A stretch of 64,000 nucleotides of DNA, taken from Aedes albopictus. Lineage: Eukaryota > Arthropoda > Insecta > Diptera > Culicidae. This document shows positions 35,318-46,249 of the stretch, piece after piece. A model generated the notes under the pieces. The model was not told where the DNA came from. It saw only the letters and a program-made list of their open reading frames with translations, and searched no databases. The first letter of the stretch is position 1, and every line of letters begins with the position of its first letter. Made by a program: the position numbers and the translations under genes. The stretch covers positions 18,071,346 to 18,135,345 of the forward strand of contig NC_085137.1 of assembly GCF_035046485.1 (NCBI RefSeq), given 5' to 3'.

Positions 35318-36494
35318 TTTAGGCCGAAAAGGTCCTTAGACCGAAAATGTCTTTAGACCGAAAAGGCCTTAAGGCCGAAAAGGTCTTTAGTTTTGGTTGC
35401 GACTGTGATGGAATGTAATTTGAAAATGGCTTTTTCAGTCTCGACAAAATTCAAATTTTGGTCACATATAGGACCTTCATCAGGGACTCAAGAATCTGTG
35501 ATAATTGAGTCCCTGATGAAGGTCCGACCGAAACGTTGGACGAAATTAAATAGCAGTATTTAAATTTTGCCGAGACTGAAAAAGCCATTTTCAAGAAAAG
35601 GTCTTTAGGCCGAAAAGGTCTTACAGCCAAAAAGGTCTTTAGGCCGAAAAGGTCTGTAGACCTAAAAGCTCTTTAGGTCGAAAAGAACTTTAGGCTGAAA
35701 AGGTCTTTAGGCCGAAAAGGTCTTTAGGTCGAAAAGAACTTTAGGCTGAAAAGGTCTTTAGGCCGAAAAGGTCTTTAGGCCGAAAAGGTCTTTAGGCCGA
35801 AAAGGTCTTTAGGCCGAAAAGGTTTTTAGGCCGAAAAGGTCTTTAGGCCGAAAAGGTCTTTAGGCCGAAAAGGTCTTTAGGCCGAAAAGGTCTTTAGGCC
35901 GAAAAGGTCTTTAGGCCGAAAAGGTCTTTAGGCCGAAAAGGTCTTTAGGCCGAAAAGGTCTTTAGGCCGAGAAGGTCTTTAGGCCGAAAAGGTCTTTAGG
36001 CCGAAAAGGTCTTTAGGCCGAAAAGGTCTTTAGGCCGAAAAGGTCTTTAGGCCGAAAAGGTCTTTAGGCCGAAAAGGTCTTTAGGCCGAAAAGGTCTTTA
36101 GGCCGAAAAGGTCTTTAGGCCGAAAAGGTCTTTAGGCCGAAAAGGTCTTTAGGCCGAAAAGGTCTTTAGGCCGAAAAGGTCTTTAGGCCGAAAAGGTCTT
36201 TAGGCCGAAAAGGTCTTTAGGCCGAAAAGGTCTTTAGGCCGAAAAGGTCTTTAGGCCGAAAAGGTCTTTAGGCCGAAAAGGTCTTTAGGCCGAAAAGGTC
36301 TTTAGGCCGAAAAGGTCTTTAGGCCGAAAAGGTTTTTAGGCCGAAAAGGTCTTTAGGCCGAAAAGGTCTTTAGGCCGAAAAGGTCTTTAGGCCGAAAAGG
36401 TCTTTAGGCCGAAAAGGTCTTTAGGCCGAAAAGGTCTTTAGGCCGAAAAGGTCTTTAGGCCGAAAAGGTCTTTAGGCCGAAAAGGTCTTTAGGC
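35318..36494 (+). repeat. 17-bp tandem repeat array, more than 50 copies
   Basis: Unit AGGCCGAAAAGGTCTTT. Five diverged units lie at 35318-35394, then a palindromic insertion, then about 53 units from 35598 to 36494. From about 35740 on the units are nearly identical, with rare variants (GGTTTTTAGG at 35821 and again at 36331, exactly 30 units apart). That spacing implies segmental duplication within the array. Confidence 0.95.
35420..35594. mobile_element. Palindromic insertion with hammerhead-like core
   Basis: Perfect 24-bp outer arms (35420-35443 and 35571-35594, containing GGCTTTTTCAGTCTCG) and perfect 21-bp inner arms (35471-35491 and 35505-35525) flank a 13-base centre. The right arm reads CTGATGA (35513-35519), a GGT/ACC mini-stem, then GAAAC and GTTGGACG (35530 on), which resembles a degraded hammerhead ribozyme core of Penelope-like elements. 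It interrupts the 17-bp array. Confidence 0.55.
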
Positions 36495-36886
36495 AAGGTC
36501 TTGGCCAAATGACTTTGTTCTATGCCTGAATCATTCAGCTTATTGTCTTTTGCGGCCTAATGAATTTTGCAACGTAACGTCCTTTGCGACCTAACGTCCT
36601 TTGCGGCCTAATTACCTATTCGGCCTAATAACTTTTTCGGCCTTATGACCTTTTTGGACTGCTGGCCTATTTTGAATAATGGCCAACAAAGCATACAACT
36701 GATTAGGCTTTTGCATTAATTTTAAAGGACGAAAAATACCTATGTACATATCATTGAAATAAAATATGTTTAGAAATACAATAGCTTAAGTTATCAAAAC
36801 ATTCTGCACCTAGCCTTCCTCTGCTTGTATGAGTCATATGAATAGGAACCCCAGCAAATTTTGGGAGTGATTTACCACGTCTTTAT

Positions 36887-37042
36887 GGGAGCATCCATTA
36901 AGTACGTCACGCTAAAGTCGGGAATTTTCGACCCCCCCTCCCCCCTTCGTACGGGGTTTTCCTATACTTAATACATTACTTGTCACACTTTTACAAACCC
37001 CCCCTCCCCCCTTGGACCGTGACGTACTTAATGGATGGCCCC
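36887..37042. mobile_element. 3-bp-TSD MITE, 156 bp
   Basis: Left end GGGAGCATCCATTAAGTACG and inverted right end GGGGCCATCCATTAAGTACG, both running into TCAC. TAT is duplicated at 36884-36886 and 37043-37045. Two CCCCCCTCCCCCCTT runs lie inside. Confidence 0.85.
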
Positions 37043-38282
37043 TATAAATGCTTCATGTATCTTTATATGAATATGAAGGGTAAGAATGTCGTGGGTAATG
37101 CTACGATTCTATATTCATCCTATTAGAAAACAAGCAATTACGGTACCGTGTTCACTTTCAATACAAATACAATAATAAGAATAACGCTTTTGGCTCTATC
37201 GCTTCTCTTGCATAATATACACAGAAAGCCGCTTATTTACGACACAACTTACTAACATACACTTTCCCGCCAATTCACTTACTCACAAGTTTACTCAAGA
37301 ACTCACTTACTCATCAAGTCTCTGAGCGTCTAGGTCACTTATTTATCAACTTACTAAACAACTCATTAACACATTCATTCAAAACAGTCACTTACTTACC
37401 CATCAACCCATCAAGAAACCAACTCACTTATCAACCCACACACTTACAAAATCTCACTCACCAAGTAACTCACTTACTCGGTTGATCTCGCATCAATTGA
37501 TTTATTGATTCATTGTTCAGTACCTCCAGCAGTTGGTCTTCGATTTGGTTTTAACCCAAAAGTGTATTTTTTATTTGTAGAGAAATAGGCGATCACTAAG
37601 CCACTCACTTACCGACTCACTAGTTCAATAAAATTCTCGGGATAACACATTGAAATAAAAAAGTGAAAATCATCAACGCGCTTACCAACAATATTTCAAG
37701 CTTGATTAAATTCTGAAAATTTTCACATATACCAGTCATTCAATTCAGCATCTTCTTTGTCATTATATTAGATCGGCTTCGTCATGCTTCACGACATTAG
37801 AGCCTCTTAAATACGTTAAAATGTTTATGTTTGGTTTATGAGCTCAACACACATTGCAGCAAAATTTGAATTTAGATTGAAACTGCAAGTTGCGAATAAA
37901 TAACATTTTTTGTTTAACTGGAAAACAAGTTTTGTTCCAGCTGGAGCGTAATGCCAACATAAAAGAAGAGTTTATACCATGCAGTATTGAAATAGCCATT
38001 CTATTAGTTGAAGTAAGTTACTTAAAATGTTTAACGTATCGGTTTTACGTAGAAATTTTATAGTGGGACTGTTATGCGTAGAATTTCAGTTGTGGGACAG
38101 ACATGCGTAGAAATTCAACAATGGGACAATTTGACTTGACATGCTTTTCATTGAGTCTTCGAATAAAGTATGTTATTTTTTGATGTTATATGAAAATATA
38201 TGTGAAAATAGAGCACTTGGTGCAAAAAAGTCAAAATCGTCAAAAAGTAACATGGGACAACTATGCTTAGAACGGCAGTATA

Positions 38283-39405
38283 CCCAAGTAACAATTTAAG
38301 TTTTGTTCCATTAGATATGACAAGTATTTGGCCAAACAAGCCCAACAAATGACCAACACAACATAAATCATGGCAACCTCGGATGAATGTCGGACTACTA
38401 TGGCAAATATTTGTCATTATGACAAACAGTCTAATGGCCCCTTAAGAGATCTTTATGATCAATTTTATAAAACTTTCAATAAATCTGATTTATTCATCAA
38501 AACCTCTTGATAATCGTTTTAAGAGCATCTTCCGGCTAAGTGGACCACTCTGGGAGAGGCTTCGCAAACCACATTAAAAGTAGCTATAAAACTGTTTTAA
38601 AACCTAGTTGAAACATGTTCCATTCTCGAGGTTATGATGATTGTTGTTGTTTTTTTTTCAACAAAAACTGGGACAGCTCAAGATGCAGAGAAGCTTCTTC
38701 AATGGCACGTAAAGTTCAGGAGGATACATCATTCGTAAGTAGAATTTCAAAGTAATATTTTAGTAGTTATTGTATTGGTAGGCTTATGCCCTTCAATTTT
38801 ACCGTGAATATTTGGGTTGCAGAAACATAAAATTAATGCGCTCCGAAATTGGTGAATATTATCATCTTGAAATTAAATAAATCAATTAGTTAATTTAGTA
38901 AAACTATTTCGAATCACAAGAAAACTCAGCTTAGAGAGTTAATTTATGTGAGCATGTTATGGAAATGGCAGCAAACTATCAATTCATTGCTTATTTGAGC
39001 AAAATTATCTATTTTTCGTTCACGTCAGCTGATTCTTCAATATGGCGACGACCATAATTAGCGAAAATAAAACGAAAGCAAGTTTACTATGACCACAATA
39101 AACCTAGCAGTGTCTTAGTTTTTGCTTTTCCTCCAACAAATGTCTTTACTAATCAAACGGATCGCCATCTGTTGAGAGTTGGAACAGTTTCATTGTGGTA
39201 ATAATGAATACCAGAAGGTTTACATATCGGAGAGTTTTGTTTACTCTTAAAATCTGGCTTTATGGATATCTTCAAGTATACTATAAAACATTTTATCAAT
39301 GGTTTTCAATCAAGTAGTCATAAAACTGTGAGTATTGCTTATTGCTGTAATAAAACCCCAATAAAAATCAAACAAAACCGATCAGCAATAGAATTGTTAC
39401 TTGGG
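38283..39405. mobile_element. TA-flanked non-autonomous DNA element, 1123 bp
   Basis: Inverted ends CCCAAGTAACAATT. TA at 38281-38282 and 39406-39407; the left TA is shared with the end of the 3.9-kb element, so the two sit end to end. No transposase frame. The end sequence resembles the CCCAAGCAAC ends of the MITE at 18117. Confidence 0.75.
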
Positions 39406-40500
39406 TAGGAATCTCAGAAGGAATCCCTTCAGAAACTTCCAGTGGAATTTCAGAAGGAACTCCTGGAGGAATCTTGAGAGTGGCTTCGTGGTCGTGCGGC
39501 TAAGGTCACCAAGCCTTTAGTCGCATCGTGCTAAGGAGCGCGGGTTCGATTCCTGCCGCAGCTGTCAGGAAAAGTTTTCGGCTGTGCCACTGCGCGTTGC
39601 ATGCTAGTCCGTTGTCTAGTATCGTGCTTCCTTCAAAGAGCAAATAGTTCACTGGAAGCATTGAACGTGTCTGTGTCTTTTAAATCATAGAGAAATCCAC
39701 AAAAAATCTCGTGTGATCCTGAAGAAATTCCAGATGGAACATTTGGACAAATTTTGAATGAACTCCTGGAAGAATCTCAGAAGGAGCTATTTGTACAGTC
39801 TTAGAAGGAACTAATGGAGAAATCCTGATTTCATTTCTGAAGAAAACACGGAAGAAATTTTTCAAGGAAGAAGGAATCCCGGTAGGAATTGCTGAAGGCA
39901 TCCCGCAAAATATATAGATAGCACTCCTGGTGAAATCTAAGAAAGAAAATCCTGGAGGAATTCCAGTAAGAACTATGGGAGGAAATCGGTGAAGGGATTC
40001 CTCGCAGAATTCTAAGAAATCCTGGAACAATTCTGGAAGGAGTGAATGGAGGTATGCCGGAAGATGTTCCTGAAAGAGGCCTGGGAAAAAAACCTGAATA
40101 AATCTCAGAAGGTACTTCTACAGGAATGGTAGAAGAACTCCTCGAAGAATCCTATAAAAAAAAACTTCAGATGAATTCAGTAAGGAATTCCTAGAGGTAA
40201 CCAAAAAAGAACTCCTTCAGGAATCCCAGAAACAACTTCTGGAGAGATGTCCGAAGAAACTCCTGGTTGGAGAGAGAAGAAAACCTTGAAAGAAATTCTG
40301 GAGGAAACCATACCTGCTAGAAGAACCTTAGAAAAACACTCCTGGAGAAATCTCAGAAGCAACTTGTGGAGGAATCTTAGAGGGAATTCCGGAAGTAATT
40401 CTTGGAGGTATCTCTGAAACAACCCCTGAATGAATACAAGAAGGATGAAATATCAAATGGAATCCTAAAAAGGAATCCCAGATTGAACTGCTGCAGGGCC
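39405..40500 (-). repeat. GGAATTCC-type degenerate repeat tract, reverse sense
   Basis: Units such as CTCCTGGAGGAATCTCAGAA. Interrupted by the SINE at 39478-39684. Confidence 0.8.
39478..39684 (+). mobile_element. tRNA-derived SINE (TGGTCGTGCGGCTAAGG family), copy 1
   Basis: Head GTGGCTTCGTGGTCGTGCGG, B box GGGTTCGATTCCTGCC, body with GGAAAAGTTTTCGGCTGTGC, 3' end GTGTCTTTTAAA. The same family lies in reverse at 58067-58270. Confidence 0.8.
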
Positions 40501-41199
40501 CTTTAAATGTCATGGTAAATTATATTCAAATGGAACCGATGTGATATTTTTAACAGATTCATAAACAAACTAATATCTTCGAAAAAGCTCATAGGTTAAT
40601 GTGAAAATGACATTTTTTGATCAGCCAAAGCTAAACAAGCGTTCCATTTTTGTTCAAGCTTTATTAGTCTAATTAGCCTTGTTGTTGTTACATGAACATC
40701 TATGAACAACTTCAATAACTACAAATAAATATACCTAAATCGAGATTCGAACTCGAGACCCGTCGATTGCCTGCCGCATGCACTAAAAAAACATAAACTT
40801 CCCGTGGCTCAATTATGATCACACTTTGATTCCTATTCGGCAGTGATGAATAGCACAGAAAATCATGATTAACAACTGTATAACACATTAGTTCAGCTGC
40901 TGTTCAGTTGAACACGTGTGTTTTTTAATCTGTACTCTGAGTCGAAGTATGAAAACGCTTATTCGTCTTGTGAAAAAGATCTTGTTAAACTATTTTGTAA
41001 AGGAATTACTCCAAGTCGAATAAAAGTCTTATTAAACTCTTGAAAAGTGTTTTAAATTATCATTGGTCGTACCGATACGAAAGGTTGAACATTGGCTACT
41101 TTTTCAATTGAAAAAGCATTTGTTCAGTAATGTGTATAGCGTAATTATAGTTTAGCTATCATTACTTTTATAAAGTAACAATTCAGCCACAGACAAACA

Positions 41200-41443
41200 G
41201 ACAACACTTCGAACATTTTTCGATTTAATTCATAGTCACAGAAACATGTTCGCCCAATGCTAGATGGACTGAGTTTAGCCAATCGTCAACTAAGTGGCGG
41301 TAATAGGCAAACGTCAAACTCGAACAAGAACAATACGAGCGCCATGGATGGCCAGACCACCCATAAAATCATTGAAAATAATACGGTTAAATCGATGTAC
41401 GATGGGATTTATCAGATTATTAAGTCTGTTTGTCTGTGATTCG
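41200..41443 (+). other. Possible orphan exon or coding-like stretch
   Basis: A 60-codon frame (41257-41439) reads MLDGLSLANRQLSGGNRQTS, then an Asn/Ser/Thr-rich stretch and HKIIENNTVKSMYDGIYQII. It is open back to a candidate acceptor TTTAATTCATAG (41239). Composition looks more like protein than the surrounding repeats, but no family is recognised, no good donor follows, and no partner exon is seen. Confidence 0.2.
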
Positions 41444-41509
41444 GCATACATGCTTGTTTGTGGCTTGCGACTGTTAATTGGGAAGTCCTGGCGTGACTCT
41501 GAGAACCCT

Positions 41510-42010
41510 CTCGAATCACCTTAAATTCCTCATAATCTCATGATACTTCCAGGAACGCATCTGATTCTCCCTGAGTTCTCGTGAAACGCCTCTGAAAATC
41601 CTCAGACACACCCTGAGACCCCTAAAACGCAACTTTTTTGAAATACGTAGAAACGACCCTGATACGCCTTTGAAATCAATTGAAGCCCTTTAAAATGCCC
41701 CTGAAACTCTCTGAAACACTCCAAAAGTCCCCTTTCGAAATGCCTCTGAAAACCACTTCCAACTCTCGAAAGCCACCCTGAGTCGGCTTTTTATACTCCC
41801 TGAGGCTACTTAAAATGCCCCTGAAACTCAATGAATTTCCTGGACATCCCCAGGAAGCATTTGAAACTCTTCTAAAACCTTCCAAGAATCCATAAAAATC
41901 CTCCAAAATGCCTGAAATCCCAGCTTCCTCCCTAAGACCACTGAAATCCCAGGAGCCCACAGAAACCTTTTAAAATGCCAATTTAAGCCCCATAAACCCG
42001 AAGAAACCGC
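41510..42010 (-). repeat. CCCTGAAACTC-type degenerate repeat tract
   Basis: About 500 bases of diverged units around CCTGAAACTCTCTGAAA and AAAATGCCCCTGAAACTC. Different from the GGAATTCC family. The Gly/Phe/Trp-rich open frames on the minus strand are by-products. Confidence 0.75.
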
Positions 42011-42149
42011 TATGAAACTCTCTGATCTGAAATACTCGGGACCCATTTATCCTCCTAGAGATCCTCTATTGCTCGCTCCCACAGGCCCCCGATCTACCTT
42101 TGATTTAGTGTACCGATACTATACAGCTCTTTACCTCCAGTTGATACCT

Positions 42150-45064
42150 CACGGTGTGTTGAAACAGGATTATTATCGCACTTTCATGAACCTAAAATAT
42201 TTTTTCGTTATAAGTTAGCCTTAGCTGTATATATTGAGATTCTGGAGGTTAAAAAATCTTTCATCGGGGAAAATTAAAATAAATTCGATTTTAGTATTTT
42301 ACCACTTTTCCCATATGATATGATATTTCTCAAATCTGATAAACCTTAACTCCGCTAGAAAAATACCTCTTTCTAATAATAAATTTGAAACCTTTTGGAG
42401 AAAAACGAATGCAAAAGTCTTTACAACGAGTTTAAATTTGTTTGGCGTTCGTTTCATGTGTCCAGCCCACTACAGTCTGCCGAAAGTCATAAATCATAAA
42501 AGCCTACATTCCTTCCATTTGTCTGGCACATAGATATTTGTAATAAAGGTAAACAAATACTTCCCATTAGTGCGACTACATTTGTGCTACATTTGCGGAA
42601 GCACCATACACCTGTGACTCATACCATTTGCAGCACATACCCTTCATGTGTTAATTTGCTTGAAATGGCTGGTATTAGTTGCACATACTTTGCATGTCAA
42701 ACCACATCCACATGGATATTTGCCAAAAAGTATGAGTCAACTAGACTGAGCGTGCGTGAATTATTTGTAAAAGTTCTGCCTCTGATCTGTTGAGGACTTT
42801 TGTCCATACAAAATATTAAAAGTTTCAAAGATTTATAAAATACCTAAATACCTTAAGGTTTCAGTAACAAAAAATAACAAAAAGTTGACACAAAATACAT
42901 AAGATTGGCGTTGTCATGTTATGTTAATGCATTCAAAAATGATTATTCAACATTTGGTTTAAAATAAGGTACACCGGGGCAAGTTGAAACGGGGTTATCG
43001 TGGTTTTATCTAGTCATGAAAAGCAATTTCAATGTCATAACATTTTTTTAATCAAACAATCATTTGGTCAACAATAATTACACAAATTGTATTGATTTTT
43101 TTTTTCAAAACATCACATTTTTTTTATTAAGACTTAACCTTACCGAATGCAACGCATGTTTAATATATGTCAATGACAGTTTATAGTATAAGCCTAAAAT
43201 ATATTGGAAACATATCAATTTGAAGGAATCTGATAGATTTCAATAATAGTAGTCCGACCCGAATGATCATTTTGATTAAAGGGTCGTTAATGAATAAACA
43301 AACAAACAATAATAGTAGTCTCGTGCAGTGATTTTTCTATGTTCGTCTGGGTTATCTGTAGTTTTATTTTATAAGACACTTTGGTCTTGATAAAAACATC
43401 ATGCATTTTAATGGTTTCAATGTTATGATTGCATAATGTAAGCATTCTTTTTAACAAGCAAAATTCCTTTTTTTGCAAAGTGAGTTTGACAACAGATTCA
43501 GTATGGGGAGAAATGTCACTTCCTTGCAGAGCGTGATAAAAACGAAATAAAAAGCAAAAGTGATAAAGACGACTAGTAATAAAACTGAAAAACCATCTTC
43601 TATGTGTTATAACTATTTAGCAATCATTATTTATTCAATGATTCCGAAATGAAGAATAAAATAACTAATAAAAACTTGAAAAGTTGTACTGAAAGCTCAA
43701 ATTGTGCCAATCTTTCCTTATTTTGCACACCACTGTTTGTTGTTTATATAATGTTGTCATAATATATATAATTATGACATTTTCAGAACATTGAAGTCTT
43801 CTTAATCTTGATCTACATTTTCAATGTTTATTTATCTGTTAATTTAGTTGAATTTGTTCTCAGCATAAACAACAATGAACATATCTTAAACTAAGTTAAA
43901 AGTGAATAGAGTTAAGTACTGTTCCTTTTAATTGCACTACGATTTTGAATTCTTTGACAGATATGTATTTTGACCTCAATTGTTAGGTCATCTTCAGTGT
44001 CTCGTACTTAATCCGATATTCTTTTTACGTACATGTTTATATACATGGTTCATCATCATCATATCTTAAACTGTTTCAATTAAACATTGATTGATTTCAC
44101 AATAAAAAAATGATTACATATGCCTACCTTAAGAGAGTAATTAAAAGCTATTCTCTAAGGGCTGATTTATTCACCTCGGATTAACCGGTAACCCAGGCTT
44201 ATCCATATAGTTAAACCAAGTTTAACGCTTAATCCAGGGTGAAGAAATCGGCCCTATGTGTCCAACATGCGAATAAAAGTATTCATAGGATAAATTTTCA
44301 TTTAGTAAAGCATCGAGCCTTGCAAAATTCAGAGCATAATACATATACATAAAAGTTCTCATTATATTCGAAGAGCTATCAGTATTTCGCGTAAACTAGC
44401 TCAAAACAACTTATTTTCCAGTTAACATGAATGTTAAAAAATACGCGTGATTAAGCCACCATATTTGTTTAATTATTTCGCAATCGAAGCATCTTTCGTG
44501 TCCGTGTGATCGTCGTTTAGGTGTATCGTTACATGGTTTGGCATGCAAAATATGTGCAACTAATACCCGCCATTTCAGGCAAATTAGCACATGATGAGTA
44601 TGTGCTGCAAAAGATACGAGTCACAGGTGTATGATGTTTCCTTCCAATGTATGAGTCGCATTAGTGCATGCGAAGTATTTGTTTACCTCCATTACAAATA
44701 TCTAATGTTGACTTTTACGATTTATGACTTTCGGCAGACTGTAGTGGGCTGGACACATGAAACAAACGCCAAATGAATTTAAACTCGTTTTAAAGACTTT
44801 TGCATTAGTTTCTCTCTAAATGGTTTCAAATTTATTATTGGAAAGGGGACTTTTTCTAGCGGAGTTCAGGTTCATCAGATTTGCGTAATACCATATTATA
44901 TGAGAAAAGTGATAAACTACTAAAATCGAATTTATTTTAATTTTCCCCGATGAAAGATTTTTTAACCTCCAGAATCTTAATATATACAGCTAAGGCTAAC
45001 TTATAACGAAAAAATATTTTAGGTTCATGAAAGTGCGATAATAATCCTGTTTCAACACACCGTG
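42150..45064. mobile_element. 2.9-kb foldback element with about 560-bp arms
   Basis: Starts CACGGTGTGTTGAAACAGGA and ends with its inverse. TACCT is duplicated at 42145-42149 and 45065-45069. The arms (42150 to about 42740, and about 44520 to 45064) pair over most of their length, sharing CCAGCCCACTACAGTCTGCC and GTATTAGTTGCACATA. The 1.8-kb centre is AT-rich and non-coding. A diverged partial copy of the inner arm lies at 55555-55810. Confidence 0.8.
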
Positions 45065-46249
45065 TACCTGTATTATTGTGTACAATTTGATTCTGAAGCA
45101 AAATGGATACGGCTGGGTCTGGCTACAAAAAGTTTGGATTCAAAAGCAACCGTTTCGGACTTGCACCAACCTGCTCCACGCGTTAATTTCCTCCTCCAAC
45201 AGGCCGGTTTGGCCAGTGCTACGCCATCCGGATAGTTCTTAGTGCTCGTTGTGTGTGAGAAAGTTATCTATTGATTTTGGGAAGAAGAATGAAGAATTGT
45301 TCTCAAACTCAGTGTCACGTTGCATGATTTTTTCCTGACGAACAGTGAAATGGCTACTAGCGCTACGCTCCACACTGGTTCCAGCCCCAAATGAGGGCAG
45401 TCATAAATATGATTTCCTCGAGTTTTATGATGAAACCGCAAAATTTACATTCCAAATGCGTTTTTTATTGTTTATTAAAAAAGGAGCTCAATCGAGTTTT
45501 TGGCTTTACGGAGCCAAAATTCATTATTATGCAGTTTTGATTACCTACTGATTTGGATATACTAATATTAGTTTAGGTAGTCAAAATTGCTCAAGAACAG
45601 TGAAACACATATAATGTAATGGATAAAGAGGGTGAAAGTTGGAAAATAGTGTCCCCTGCAATGCGGATGATTTTTGTTGGTTTTTGAGTAAATTGAAGGT
45701 ACGACACTTAAGTGACTACCACCAATCTGGTCGCAAACGGTCGCAGCTAAATTCGCCAATAAATCATTGTCTAAGATTATAGGGAAGTTTTATAGAAGAA
45801 CGTAAGAAGGGGTCGGAAGGGGAAATATTTTCCGGCTTGTTGAAAATTTTCTGTTTTCTACACTTTGTGGAAAAAGCATCTACAGGTATAACTCGATTTA
45901 GTGGATATTTCAGTTTTTGAAATGTCTATAAAATCGAATTTTACATAAAATCGAAGCAAATTTTTTTTATTTTGTTTTTGTTTAAATTTTATACTAACAT
46001 GTACCAAAACATATAGAAACTACATGAAAATTGAGTTTTTGATAAAAGGCTCGGAGTTTTTGCCATATATTAGTAATTCTCGCTAAATAACGAATAAACC
46101 ACTATATCGCTATTTTGTTACGATTGCAATCTTTTGTCTCCAAAACTATGTATGGTCGATTGAAAAGTCAATATTTTGAGCAATCGACATACACAATAAT
46201 GCTATTTGCATAAATGTCCCAAAAAAAATGAAAAAAAAAACAGAAATTC

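Larger units (their letters stand above)
34377..38280. mobile_element. 3.9-kb inverted-repeat element containing a satellite array
   Basis: Left end TACTGCCGTTCTACGCATAG and inverted right end TACTGCCGTTCTAAGCATAG, both continuing TTGTCCCATGTT. TA at 34375-34376 and 38281-38282. Subterminal copies of GGGACTGTTATGC(C/G)TAGAA occur near both ends. Inside, GTGAGTT-rich degenerate repeats (34860-35200) are mirrored by ACTCACTTACTC-rich repeats (37240-37620), and the 17-bp array (35318-36494) by inverted degenerate copies (36540-36670). No transposase. Nested pieces: a SINE-like head (35211), a palindrome (35420-35594) and a MITE (36887-37042). Confidence 0.75.

Noticed and set aside
35318..36494. 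CRISPR-like regular array
   Set aside because: Units are 17 bp, directly abutting and have no spacers; the setting is clearly eukaryotic. It is a tandem satellite.
39478..39560. tRNA gene
   Set aside because: Same reasoning: a tRNA-derived SINE head, repeated in reverse at 58.07-58.27 kb with the same body.
41676..42046. 94- and 72-codon Gly/Phe-rich minus-strand frames resembling a repeat protein
   Set aside because: They arise from the CCTGAAACTC degenerate repeat.
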